Assembly: GCA_019561615.1 (NCBI GenBank)
Contig: JAHEQA010000027.1
Location: 1 to 33,041, forward strand
Direction: 5' to 3'
From: Methanothermococcus sp. SCGC AD-155-E23
GTDB taxonomy: Archaea; AGJL01; Methanococci; Methanococcales; Methanococcaceae
Length of the DNA: 33,041 bases
Both the position numbers and the translations under genes were made by a program. Positions 8,148 to 15,908 of the stretch are shown piece after piece. The stretch's first letter is position 1. The number at the start of each line of letters is the position of its first letter. A model generated the notes under the pieces. It ran no database searches and was not told the origin of the DNA. It saw only the letters and a program-made list of their open reading frames with translations.

Positions 8148-9353
8148 ATGAGGGTTGGGATAGTTGGAGGAGGATTAGGGGGATTGTTAGCTGGTGCACT
8201 ACTTTCTAGGGATAACGACGTAGTTATCTATGAAAAATTACCCTACCTAGGTGGGAGGTTTACAAATATTCCCTACAAGGGTTATCAACTTAGCACTGGA
8301 GCCCTCCATATGATACCCCATGGAGCAGATGGTTATCTGGCACAGTTACTATCTAGGGCAGGCTGTAAGGTAACTATTGTAAACTCCAACCCAGATGGTT
8401 TATTTAGAATAGGGAAAAGGGATTACAGGTACAGGGAGTTATTCAACCTTGTAGGTTTAAAGGATAAAATAAAGTGTCTAAAGAAAGCTGCTAACTTAAA
8501 GCTAGGTAGGGTGGATAAGAGTATATCCTTTGGAGAGTTCCTAGAGGATGTACCACTGGCGTTGAAGGTGGGAAACTCCTTCACTGGATGGGCCTTGAGT
8601 ATGGAGGCCTACAGTGTTCCCATGGATGAGATTGTTGAGATAGCTAGAAACTACCACAGGTTTGGAGGTCCTGGAGTACCAATAGGTGGATGTAAAAAAG
8701 TGATAGATGAACTTTCAAGGGTTATTGTGGAGAATGGAGGTAGGATACTTACAGGTTGTAAGGTTGAGAGGATAGAGGTAGAGGAGGATAGGGGATATAT
8801 CTATACAGAGGAGGGGTGTTCAGAGTTCCACCTAATTATAAGTAACCTCTCCCCTCTACTTACAGAGAGGATATCCAATGTAAAGGTTATAAAAGATAGA
8901 GAGCCTGTACCCTCTAGGGGTATAAAGATATCCATAGGTAGTAGGGAGAAGTTAATTAAACATAACGGGGTGCTCTTCACTCCAGAGTGTGAGAGGTTAT
9001 GTGGTTTAAACTGCCCCTCTAACGTAGATAGGTCCCTTGCAAAGGAGGGCTATAACTTAATAATGGCCCATGCCCTCCAACTTAGAGACAATGTAAAAAG
9101 GGAGATAGATATAGTGCTGGAGGATATTGAAAGGCTATTTGGAGATGCCAACTACGAGATACTTCACATTCAGACATTTAGGGATGAGATCCCTGTAAAC
9201 CACGCCTCAAGTGGTACAGATGTAGATCCCATAGTGGATAGGAGACTTTTCCTAGTAGGGGATGGAGCTAAAGGGAAGGGAGGAATAGAGGTGGAAGGTA
9301 TTGCATTGGGAGTCTCCAAGGTAGTTAGATGGATTGAGAATACCCTATCTTAA
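8148..9353 (+). CDS. FAD-dependent oxidoreductase, phytoene-desaturase/amine-oxidase-like
   Basis: This 401-residue flavoprotein has an N-terminal Rossmann dinucleotide site VGIVGGGLGGLLAGALLS followed by the YEKLPYLGGRF segment, as in carotenoid desaturases and saturases (COG1233-type). The C-terminal FAD motif is RRLFLVGDGAKGKGGIEVEG. Methanococcales are not known carotenoid makers, so the substrate is unclear; a prenyl or lipid substrate is one guess. Its ATG follows GGAGGGGATT. It starts 38 bases after PAN and may be read through from it. It overlaps the convergent larE by 9 bases. Family assignment is firm, function is not. Confidence 0.75.
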   Translation: MRVGIVGGGLGGLLAGALLSRDNDVVIYEKLPYLGGRFTNIPYKGYQLSTGALHMIPHGADGYLAQLLSRAGCKVTIVNSNPDGLFRIGKRDYRYRELFNLVGLKDKIKCLKKAANLKLGRVDKSISFGEFLEDVPLALKVGNSFTGWALSMEAYSVPMDEIVEIARNYHRFGGPGVPIGGCKKVIDELSRVIVENGGRILTGCKVERIEVEEDRGYIYTEEGCSEFHLIISNLSPLLTERISNVKVIKDREPVPSRGIKISIGSREKLIKHNGVLFTPECERLCGLNCPSNVDRSLAKEGYNLIMAHALQLRDNVKREIDIVLEDIERLFGDANYEILHIQTFRDEIPVNHASSGTDVDPIVDRRLFLVGDGAKGKGGIEVEGIALGVSKVVRWIENTLS

Positions 9354-10127
9354 TGTTAGTGCAACCCTCTCAAACCCCATCTCCTTAAATCTTTTATCTA
9401 TCTCCTTAAACTTGTTAACATCCAATATCTTGTGTATCTCTTTTTCCTCTATCTGGATAAGGGCGATGTTGTGAAAATCCCTCACCCTAAAGTATCCCTC
9501 CAACCCCAAATAGGAGGCTAAAAATCTCTCACCTTCGTATACCCTTTTCAACCTCTCCTCTGTAATAGGAGGGTTTAATATCCTCGTTGCTAAACAGGAG
9601 TCCTCCCTTGGAATGGGTACACCTAGAAATTTAAGTATCTCTTTAACCTCTTCCTTCCCTATCTCCAACTCTGCCAGGGGAGATGATATACCATACTCCC
9701 TGTAGGCCCTTATACCTGGTCTGTCCTCAGATAGGTCGTCGTAGTTAGTTCCATCCACTACTATTACCTCCCTGTTAAAGGTATTCCTTAATCTTTCCCT
9801 CTCCTCTAGAAGTATCTTGGCCATATGCCTCTTACATATGTAGCATCTATTTTTTAGATTCCTGTTTATCTCACATATCACCCTATTCCTCAGGTAGTTG
9901 AAATTTACAACCTTGTGATCTATACCATATCTTCTAGCTATTTCCCTACCTTTTTTAATAACCTCCTCTGGAAAGAATCCGTTATCCACAGTTACAGCCA
10001 AGGTATACCTCCCGTAGTATCTACTTACAAGGGCTACCAGTAAACTGTCCATTCCTCCAGAGTATGACACCAGAGATACCTTCCCCCTGAAGTACTCCTT
10101 CAACCTCCTAAACTTCTCCATTAACAT
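9345..10127 (-). CDS. larE: LarE-like ATP-dependent sulfur transferase with three cysteines
   Basis: This PP-loop protein (ATP site SYSGGMDS, residues 21-28) belongs to the LarE family, which activates a carboxylated pyridinium nucleotide and inserts sulfur while making the nickel-pincer cofactor. The 260 residues contain C95-x2-C98 (RCYICK) and C178 in EDSCLATRI, the position of the sacrificial cysteine in single-Cys LarE. A three-cysteine set is the pattern of LarE forms that carry a [4Fe-4S] cluster. Starts are ATG 10127 or ATG 10121; the latter overlaps the bioB stop as TAATG. No larB or larC is visible here, so its role may differ from the classical one. Confidence 0.85.
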   Translation of the reverse strand: MLMEKFRRLKEYFRGKVSLVSYSGGMDSLLVALVSRYYGRYTLAVTVDNGFFPEEVIKKGREIARRYGIDHKVVNFNYLRNRVICEINRNLKNRCYICKRHMAKILLEERERLRNTFNREVIVVDGTNYDDLSEDRPGIRAYREYGISSPLAELEIGKEEVKEILKFLGVPIPREDSCLATRILNPPITEERLKRVYEGERFLASYLGLEGYFRVRDFHNIALIQIEEKEIHKILDVNKFKEIDKRFKEMGFERVALTLR

Positions 10128-11092
10128 AGAAACCCCATATCCCTTATCATCCTTATATCATCTTCTATAGATCTCCCCTTGGTAGTTAGATAGTTACCTA
10201 CCATAAGGCCATCAACTGCCAGGAGGGAGAGACATTGAAGGTCCCTCAACTTGTAGAGCCTACCTCCACATAGACGTATCTCCCTATCTGGCATAACTAT
10301 CTTCCCAAGTGCAATGGATTTTAGCGCCTCCTCTGGAGTGATCTCCCTTACCTCTCCCCTCTCTATCAGCTGGTGTATCCTTGTACCCTCTATGGGGTGA
10401 AGTATATTTAGGGGAACACTGTCTACCTTCAATTTCTTCAACTCCTCCAACATCTTTATCCTATCTATATAGGACTCACCTAATCCAAATATACCTCCAC
10501 TACATACCTCCAATCCCAGCTTCTTTGCATACCTTATAGTTCTTAACTTCTCCTCGTAGCTGTGGGTGGTACATACCTTCTCAAAGTACTCCCTGGAGGT
10601 CTCCAGGTTGTTATGTATCCTAACCCCTAACTCCTTTAAATCCTTAAGTTTATCCCTATCCAGTATACCAAGGGATACGCAGATCTTCAATCTTGTCTTC
10701 TCCTTCAACTCCTTTACAGTATCTACCACCCTTTCAAAGTCCCTCTCCCCTATAGACCTACCACTAACTACTATGGAGAACCTACTACAGTACTTCTCCA
10801 TATACTTTGCATATCTTAGGATCTCCTCCTTAGGTTTTAAACCGTATGTTGCTATAGCTGTTTTATGATAGATAGATTGGGAACAGAAGATACAGTTCTC
10901 AGGACATCTTCCAGATCTTGCATTTACTATGGAACATAGATCTATCTTAAGGGGGTTTTTACTGTAGTGTCTCTTAAGTGAGTAGGCCAGGTATAGTAGG
11001 TCGTAGGTATCACACTCATTCCAGAGATCCACTATATCCCTAAAAGAGAGTCCCCCACTTATGGCCTTACTGAAGTACTTCATCATATCCAT
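10121..11092 (-). CDS. bioB: Biotin synthase BioB, type II-like cysteine pattern
   Basis: This radical-SAM enzyme inserts sulfur into dethiobiotin. Counted from the GTG at 11101, the cluster motif is C66-x3-C70-x2-C73 (GRCPENCIFCSQ), and the barrel shows HNNLETSREYF, CTTHSYEE, VCSGGIFGLGES and PLNILHPIEGT. In place of the first auxiliary [2Fe-2S] cysteine of E. coli BioB the sequence reads RFSIVVSGR (Ser). Other cysteines stand at 141, 177, 200 and 278 (IRLCGGR), as in BioB of obligate anaerobes. I prefer the ATG at 11092, preceded by GTGATAGCT. It is followed by larE with overlapping stop and start, and preceded by an unknown gene 23 bases upstream. Confidence 0.88.
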   Translation of the reverse strand: MDMMKYFSKAISGGLSFRDIVDLWNECDTYDLLYLAYSLKRHYSKNPLKIDLCSIVNARSGRCPENCIFCSQSIYHKTAIATYGLKPKEEILRYAKYMEKYCSRFSIVVSGRSIGERDFERVVDTVKELKEKTRLKICVSLGILDRDKLKDLKELGVRIHNNLETSREYFEKVCTTHSYEEKLRTIRYAKKLGLEVCSGGIFGLGESYIDRIKMLEELKKLKVDSVPLNILHPIEGTRIHQLIERGEVREITPEEALKSIALGKIVMPDREIRLCGGRLYKLRDLQCLSLLAVDGLMVGNYLTTKGRSIEDDIRMIRDMGFLC

Positions 11093-11115
11093 AGCTATCA
11101 CAAAAATAAAAGTAA

Positions 11116-12012
11116 TTATCCTAACTTAATATCTTTAAAGTCCCTAAACATCCTGTACTCCTCCCTGCTAAGGGGATATACCCTGATCTCCACATCCCTG
11201 AATAGACAGTAATTCTTTATATACCTGTAGGCCTTATCCCCCCTGTATTTATCAAAAAAGGCGTAAACAGGTTTTCTATCCCTGGAGACGATGTACATCT
11301 TTCCATCGATTTCCAGTAGAGAGGGTTCTTCACTTAGTACATCCATAAGGGAGTGGTTGTGTATCACCTTACTAGGTCCTTTACTCCTTATCCTTTCTAT
11401 CAGCTCCTCCAGGGAGATGGACCTCTTTAGTACACCTTGAGGATATTTTCTCATATACTCCTCCATCTCCTCCTTAGATATCTCCCTTATGAAACCTTTC
11501 ATCTCACTAACTGCAAATACAGCCCTTATCTTACCTAGAGCCCTAATACCCTCTAGGGTTTTATCCCTGGTATAGTATAATGCCAAAACCTCCTCCCTAT
11601 CCTTAAATACTATTATACCCCTGTCACTACAGAACCTCTTAGGTATTAAAGTTACCTCGTAGCTGCCGTCGTCAATATGGTGATATATGGAGTTGTAGGA
11701 GTCCAGGAGGACTGATATAAGGGGGGATTCCTCCTCCACCTTGAATATATCCTCCCCTAACCTCTCCTTCAGTATCTCCCTTAACTCCTCCCTGGAGCAT
11801 CTATAGACCTCAATTAAAAACTCCTCTGGTAGTCTCTTAAAGATATCCCTTATATCTACAGGGTCATCCCTCCAGAGTGATACTATCAACTTTGAATCCA
11901 GGTAAAATAGCATACCCTCCTCTACCCTTATAAACCCGGTAAAATCCTGGAGAAAATCTGCAACCCTCCTAAGATCAGGGAGCCTCCCTAGCTTAGAATA
12001 TATCTTCTCCAT
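11116..12012 (-). CDS. Conserved-looking protein of unknown function upstream of bioB
   Basis: I do not recognise this 298-residue protein. It is a soluble, charged alpha/beta-looking protein with no signal peptide, membrane segment or clear catalytic motif. It opens MEKIYSKLGRLPDLRRVADF and contains several hydrophobic strands (GMLFYLDSKLIVSLW, MYIVSRDRKPVYAFFDKY) that hint at a repeated nucleotide- or ligand-sensing fold; a DUF2226-type assignment is possible but unproven. The start is ATG 12012; an open frame upstream runs through tRNA-Sec and cannot be coding. It is the first protein gene of a likely unit with bioB and larE, just downstream of tRNA-Sec. Confidence 0.6.
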   Translation of the reverse strand: MEKIYSKLGRLPDLRRVADFLQDFTGFIRVEEGMLFYLDSKLIVSLWRDDPVDIRDIFKRLPEEFLIEVYRCSREELREILKERLGEDIFKVEEESPLISVLLDSYNSIYHHIDDGSYEVTLIPKRFCSDRGIIVFKDREEVLALYYTRDKTLEGIRALGKIRAVFAVSEMKGFIREISKEEMEEYMRKYPQGVLKRSISLEELIERIRSKGPSKVIHNHSLMDVLSEEPSLLEIDGKMYIVSRDRKPVYAFFDKYRGDKAYRYIKNYCLFRDVEIRVYPLSREEYRMFRDFKDIKLG

Positions 12013-12037
12013 AGTTCCCCTAAAAAATAGTAAAAAA

Positions 12038-12125
12038 CGGCGCCGAGGGGGAATCGAACCCCAAGTTCCTAGGAACTGACGGATCTGAAGTCCGCCCCGT
12101 GCCACCAGGCACGGCACTCGGCGCC
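12038..12125 (-). tRNA. selC: tRNA-Sec (selenocysteine, anticodon TCA)
   Basis: The minus strand folds as an archaeal tRNA-Sec: a 9-bp acceptor (GGCGCCGAG/CTCGGCGCC) and a 7-bp D-stem CCGTGCC/GGCACGG closed by a 4-base loop. The anticodon loop is CTTCAGA with anticodon TCA, and there is a long variable arm AGTTCC-TA-GGAACT. Discriminator G is not followed by CCA. A T-run (TTTTTT) follows directly. It reads UGA as selenocysteine, so the organism should encode selenoproteins, although I see none in this window. Confidence 0.95.
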
Positions 12126-12131
12126 ACTGTT

Positions 12132-12160
12132 CTACTTTAAGTAGTTTTTGTTATATATAA
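12132..12160. promoter_or_regulatory. Shared promoter of tRNA-Sec and tfrB with small palindrome
   Basis: TTATATATA at 12151-12159 lies about 30 bases upstream of the tRNA-Sec 5' end, the expected spacing for that gene. It is too close to the tfrB ATG (12184) to leave a normal leader for tfrB. The 13-base palindrome CTACTT-T-AAGTAG (12132-12144) sits next to the predicted tRNA start and could bind a regulator or serve as the tfrB upstream element. Confidence 0.45.
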
Positions 12161-12183
12161 TTTTTTCTCCCGAGGTAGATAGT

Positions 12184-13632
12184 ATGGAGTGGGTGGCTAT
12201 AGCTGTTAAGAGAAAGGGTATCCTCAAGAGTTACAGAGTTCCAGAGGGTATAACTGTACTTGAGGCCTTGGAGTATATAAACAGTAACTATGGAGAGGGT
12301 ATACTCTACAGGGCCTCCTGTAGAGCTGGACAGTGTGGAAGTTGTGCCATGACTATTAACGGTGAACCAAGGTTAGCCTGTAAAACTAGGGTAGAGGATG
12401 GAATGGTTGTGGAACCCCTGGAGGGCTTTAACGTGGTGGAGGATCTTGTAGTGGATAGGTCTCCCTACTATAAAAAGATCCAGGGTCTGAGAAACTACCT
12501 ACACCATGAGGGGGACATCCCCAAGATCACCCCTGAAGATATAAGGGAATTCAAAGGTGTTAGGAACTGTATAGACTGTCTATGCTGTCTCTCCAAGTGC
12601 CCTGCTAGAAAGTTCTCCCAGTATCCAGGTCCTACATTTATGAGGCAATTGGCCAGGTTTGCCTTTGATCCAAGGGATAGAGAAGATAGGGAGAGGATAG
12701 CCTACTTTGAGAATCTACACAACTGCACCACCTGTGCCAAGTGTGTGGAGGTATGTCCTAAAGAGATAGATATAGTCCACAGGGCCATAGAGAGGTTGAG
12801 GGAGCTAGCCTTTAAAAAGGGATACTATCTAGAGAATCACCTAGTAGTAAGGGAGAATATATTGAAGGGTGGGAGGTCTGTGAAGAAGGAGGGGAGATCC
12901 TTTTTAGAGGAGGTAAAAGAGGAGTACATAGTAGATAATGAGAAGATGAGGTTGGCACTATTTACAGGGTGTCTCATCGACTACAGGTTGCAGGATGTAG
13001 GTAGAAGTGCAATAAAGGTGTTAAATGCCCATGGCATCTCCCTTGTAATACCTAAGGATCAGGTGTGTTGTGGATCCCCCCTCTTTAGAACTGGTCAGAG
13101 GGATGTTGCAGAGAAGTTAAAGGGGAAAAACCTCAAGGTGTTTAACAGTTTAGAGGTAGATGGAGTAGTTACCCTATGTGCAGGGTGTGGCTGTACCTTA
13201 AAGAGGGATTATAGGGAGAGGGAGTTTCAGGTGATGGATATAACCCAGGTGCTAGATAGGATACCTCTGGAGTATAAACCCCTGGATGTTAAAGTTACCT
13301 ATCACGACCCCTGTCATCTAAGGAGGGGACAGGGTATATATCTAGAACCTAGGAGGATACTGAAGAGGATTCCTAGACTAAAGTTTGTGGAGATGGAGAT
13401 ACCTGATCAATGCTGTGGTGCTGGAGGAGGGGTTAGAAGTGGAAGACCAGAGGTGGCCTATGCCATTGGAAGGAGAAAGGTTAGGATGATACACAAAAGT
13501 GGTGCAGATTACGTTATTACAGTATGCCCCTTCTGTGAGTACCATATAGGGGATACCTTGAAGAAGTTCAATGGGGGAGGGAAAAAAATAGAGGTGATGA
13601 ATATAGTCTCACTTTTAGAGAGGGTTGTGTAA
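12184..13632 (+). CDS. tfrB: Thiol:fumarate reductase (CoM/CoB) subunit B
   Basis: This iron-sulfur subunit of the cytoplasmic enzyme reduces fumarate with CoM-SH and CoB-SH, giving succinate and the heterodisulfide. The 482 residues show a plant-type [2Fe-2S] domain with C46, C51, C54 and C66, then two [4Fe-4S] motifs (CIDCLCCLSKCP and CTTCAKCVEVCP). Two HdrB-like CCG domains follow (VCCGSPLF and QCCGAGGG). The SdhB-HdrB fusion is diagnostic of TfrB. The ATG at 12184 follows GAGGTAGAT; an upstream in-frame ATG at 12148 would cross the TATA box. The catalytic subunit gene tfrA is not here. The gene ends flush against the convergent DUF356-like gene. Confidence 0.94.
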   Translation: MEWVAIAVKRKGILKSYRVPEGITVLEALEYINSNYGEGILYRASCRAGQCGSCAMTINGEPRLACKTRVEDGMVVEPLEGFNVVEDLVVDRSPYYKKIQGLRNYLHHEGDIPKITPEDIREFKGVRNCIDCLCCLSKCPARKFSQYPGPTFMRQLARFAFDPRDREDRERIAYFENLHNCTTCAKCVEVCPKEIDIVHRAIERLRELAFKKGYYLENHLVVRENILKGGRSVKKEGRSFLEEVKEEYIVDNEKMRLALFTGCLIDYRLQDVGRSAIKVLNAHGISLVIPKDQVCCGSPLFRTGQRDVAEKLKGKNLKVFNSLEVDGVVTLCAGCGCTLKRDYREREFQVMDITQVLDRIPLEYKPLDVKVTYHDPCHLRRGQGIYLEPRRILKRIPRLKFVEMEIPDQCCGAGGGVRSGRPEVAYAIGRRKVRMIHKSGADYVITVCPFCEYHIGDTLKKFNGGGKKIEVMNIVSLLERVV

Positions 13633-14019
13633 TTATTCTTCTTTTTCCTCTTTATCCTCCTCCTTCTCCTCCCTATCTTTACTCTTGTAGAAACCCTTCA
13701 ATACAGGCATCTTGGGAAGATCCCTCATTAGATGGTGGTAGGGTTCATACCTCTCACTTATTACCACTATATGTGCAGGGGGATGTATCTTCCTTATCCT
13801 GTCAATTGCCTTTGGAGCACTCTCCTGGATCTTAACTAGACAGGCCCTCTTACATGGCTTTTTAATATCTCCTAGTATATGTTTCAAAATCTCGTCTGCA
13901 GCCTCTGGAACTATAATCCTCGGTTTTCCAAGGATGGTAAGTTTCCCATGTCTGTGAATATCTGCAAGGGCGTTTTTTATCTTCTTGTAGTTATCTCCCC
14001 TTATCAGTAGTAGTACCAT
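13633..14019 (-). CDS. DUF356-like methanogen protein
   Basis: This 128-residue protein resembles DUF356, a small family of methanogens, from memory. It opens MVLLLIRGDNYKKIKNALADI, and has ILGKPRIIVPEAADEIL and IRKIHPPAHIVVIS. Three cysteine-containing positions around KPCKRACLVK are notable. The last ~18 residues are an acidic/lysine repeat (KEEDKEEKEE) that looks disordered. Its function is unknown. It is the last gene of the fumarase/PUA/HemK/NIF3 operon, 9 bases after the NIF3-like gene, and abuts tfrB tail to tail. Confidence 0.6.
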   Translation of the reverse strand: MVLLLIRGDNYKKIKNALADIHRHGKLTILGKPRIIVPEAADEILKHILGDIKKPCKRACLVKIQESAPKAIDRIRKIHPPAHIVVISERYEPYHHLMRDLPKMPVLKGFYKSKDREEKEEDKEEKEE

Positions 14020-14028
14020 AGTTTCACC

Positions 14029-14775
14029 TTAAAAGTCCAGGGTTACTACCTCTAAACCTAACTCTTTAAGGTACTCTGAAAAGTGTCTCAATCCATAGAC
14101 CTCAGTACCGTAGTGCCCTCCATCTATAACACAGAGGTTGAGATCCTCTGCCAGTATCTTTGAGTGATGTGTTAGATCTCCAGATATGTACACCTCTGCC
14201 ACCTTGGATACGTACTCGATGTTCTTCTGGGATAACCCATAACCTGAGAGTACAGCCACCTTTAAAGTATCCTTCTCCTTAACAACGTCACCCCTTACAA
14301 CTGTGGGATTTTCACATATATACCTCTCTGTAATATCCAGTATCTCCTCTAGCCCTCCCTGGTAGACCCCTACCCTTCCCAGTCCATTTTCAAAGAGATA
14401 CTCCCTATCCTCTAGCTTGTAAAGTTCTGCCAGGGCGTCGTTTAATCCCCCTTCACAGATATCCAAATTGGTATGGGCGGAGTAAAGTAGAATGTCCCTA
14501 CTTAGCAGTATCTTTAACTTTTCATAGATCACTCCCTGGAAGGATTTTACACCCTCCTTTAAAAGTGGATGGTGAGTAAATAAAAAATCTACACCCTCCT
14601 TAACAGCCCTTCTTATCACCTCCAGTGAGGGATCCAAGGCCACACCTATCTTCTCAACAGGCCTCTCCAGATCCCCTCCAACCTGAAGACCTGTGTTGTC
14701 CCCCTCTATCGCCAGGGTGGGAGGGGCAAACTCCTCAATGAAGGATATTACATCCCTTGCCAGCACCCTCTCCAT
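14029..14775 (-). CDS. NIF3/DUF34-like dinuclear metal-binding protein
   Basis: This 248-residue member of the NIF3 (DUF34) family forms hexameric rings with a two-metal site. Metal-ligand candidates are visible in FLFTHHPLLKEG, YSAHTNLDICEGGLND and the C-terminal DGGHYGTEVYGL. The opening DVISFIEEFAPPTLAIEGDNTGLQVG is typical of the family. The biochemical role is unsettled; GTP cyclohydrolase-like and metal-insertion roles have been suggested for relatives. Its ATG overlaps the stop of the HemK-like gene (TAATG), indicating coupling. Confidence 0.9.
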   Translation of the reverse strand: MERVLARDVISFIEEFAPPTLAIEGDNTGLQVGGDLERPVEKIGVALDPSLEVIRRAVKEGVDFLFTHHPLLKEGVKSFQGVIYEKLKILLSRDILLYSAHTNLDICEGGLNDALAELYKLEDREYLFENGLGRVGVYQGGLEEILDITERYICENPTVVRGDVVKEKDTLKVAVLSGYGLSQKNIEYVSKVAEVYISGDLTHHSKILAEDLNLCVIDGGHYGTEVYGLRHFSEYLKELGLEVVTLDF

Positions 14776-15416
14776 TACCTCACCCTCCAGGCAGTTATCA
14801 CTTGTATCTCCTCAAAGAAAAACCTTATAGATGCACTTTTTTCCCCTTTAAATCCATACCTCTTTAGCATATCAAGGGTTCTCCTCTCTCCAGTTAGGGA
14901 GGACTGTACTATCTGAATTACCCCATCCCTCTTTAAATACCTTCCAGCCTCTGAGATAAACCTATCTATTACCTCCCTTCCATCAACTCCTCCGTCAAAG
15001 GCGTAGTTAATATAACCCTCCAACCTCTCCTCCTGAGACGTTGGAAGGTAGGGGGCATTGAAGAGGATGACGTCAAATCTATCTATACCAAGTTCCTCCA
15101 CTATCCTATCCATGTCCTTAAACAGGTCACCCTGGAAGAAGAACACCTCCCTATCTACCTTTAAATTATTTAGCTCTGCATTTTCCCTACTTAACCTAAT
15201 GGCATAGGGGTTTATATCCACTCCAATTGCAATCTCACATCCCCTTTTCAGGGCATTTATAGCCTGTATACCACTACCTGTCCCCATGTCTAAAACTTTC
15301 TTACCCCTTACATCTACCAGGTTTTCCATGAGAAGGATACTGTCCTCCGCAGGCTCATAGACCAGGGGGTGAGTCTTTAAAACTATATCCCCTATCCTTA
15401 TCCTCTCCATAACCAT
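14775..15416 (-). CDS. HemK/PrmC-family protein-glutamine methyltransferase
   Basis: The SAM-binding Rossmann fold has VLDMGTGSGIQAINAL (motif I, about 42-56) and acidic VDINPYAIRLS. The catalytic NPPY-type motif is FNAPYLPTS (N120-A-P-Y123), with alanine in the second position. Archaeal members of this family (Mtq2-like) methylate the GGQ glutamine of release factor aRF1, usually with a Trm112 partner, so a translation-termination role is likely. It starts at ATG 15416 or ATG 15410, only 5 or 11 bases after the PUA gene stop. It is the third gene of a five-gene minus-strand operon. Confidence 0.85.
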   Translation of the reverse strand: MVMERIRIGDIVLKTHPLVYEPAEDSILLMENLVDVRGKKVLDMGTGSGIQAINALKRGCEIAIGVDINPYAIRLSRENAELNNLKVDREVFFFQGDLFKDMDRIVEELGIDRFDVILFNAPYLPTSQEERLEGYINYAFDGGVDGREVIDRFISEAGRYLKRDGVIQIVQSSLTGERRTLDMLKRYGFKGEKSASIRFFFEEIQVITAWRVR

Positions 15417-15421
15417 CCCTT

Positions 15422-15898
15422 CTACTTAAGGTTCCATATAGGATCCCCAACGTGGTGAAGGGTTTTTATCGCCCTGCCTCTCCTGGCATTCTTCATTGTA
15501 GCACCATCCATCAAGGCCCTACCAACTATTAGAGGTTTGTTATGGGTCTCATCCACTGCAAAAACTATATCTCCCTCCTTAATACTCTCATCTGCATCCA
15601 CTATACCTGGAGCCATGACATCTGCCCCCTTGGCAAGAAACTTTACAGCACCCATGTCCACTACAACCCTCCCCCTCTCTACATTGTACCTCATGATACA
15701 GTGAAGTGTGGGATAGAACCTACCCTCCACCTTGAAAGCTGTAGGTTCTCCATCTATGAGTACTACCTCGTATTTATCCACCACTACCAACTCCCCCTTA
15801 ACCTTACCTGGAATCTCCACCCCAAGGGTATCCCTTAACTCCTCCAGAATCTTCTTTAACTCCTTCTTTTTTAAATAGTGTCTCCTCTTTATCTCCAA
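15422..15898 (-). CDS. PUA-domain RNA-binding protein (MCT-1/Tma20-like)
   Basis: This 158-residue archaeal protein has an N-terminal pre-PUA domain (KKKELKKILEELRDTLG, then YPTLHCIMRYN at about 82-92) and a C-terminal PUA domain (VVDMGAVKFLAKGADVMAPG, GDIVFAVDETHNKPLIVGRA, about 98-150). Eukaryotic relatives (MCT-1, eIF2D) bind 18S rRNA and act in initiation and recycling. The neighbours are translational, consistent with a ribosome-linked role. It lies 10 bases downstream of the fumarase beta gene. Confidence 0.88.
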   Translation of the reverse strand: MEIKRRHYLKKKELKKILEELRDTLGVEIPGKVKGELVVVDKYEVVLIDGEPTAFKVEGRFYPTLHCIMRYNVERGRVVVDMGAVKFLAKGADVMAPGIVDADESIKEGDIVFAVDETHNKPLIVGRALMDGATMKNARRGRAIKTLHHVGDPIWNLK

Positions 15899-15908
15899 TC
15901 TCTCACCG

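Noticed and set aside
12013-12117. In-frame N-terminal extension of the unknown gene upstream of bioB
   Set aside because: It is read through tRNA-Sec; a structured tRNA gene explains this DNA and ATG 12012 is a good start.
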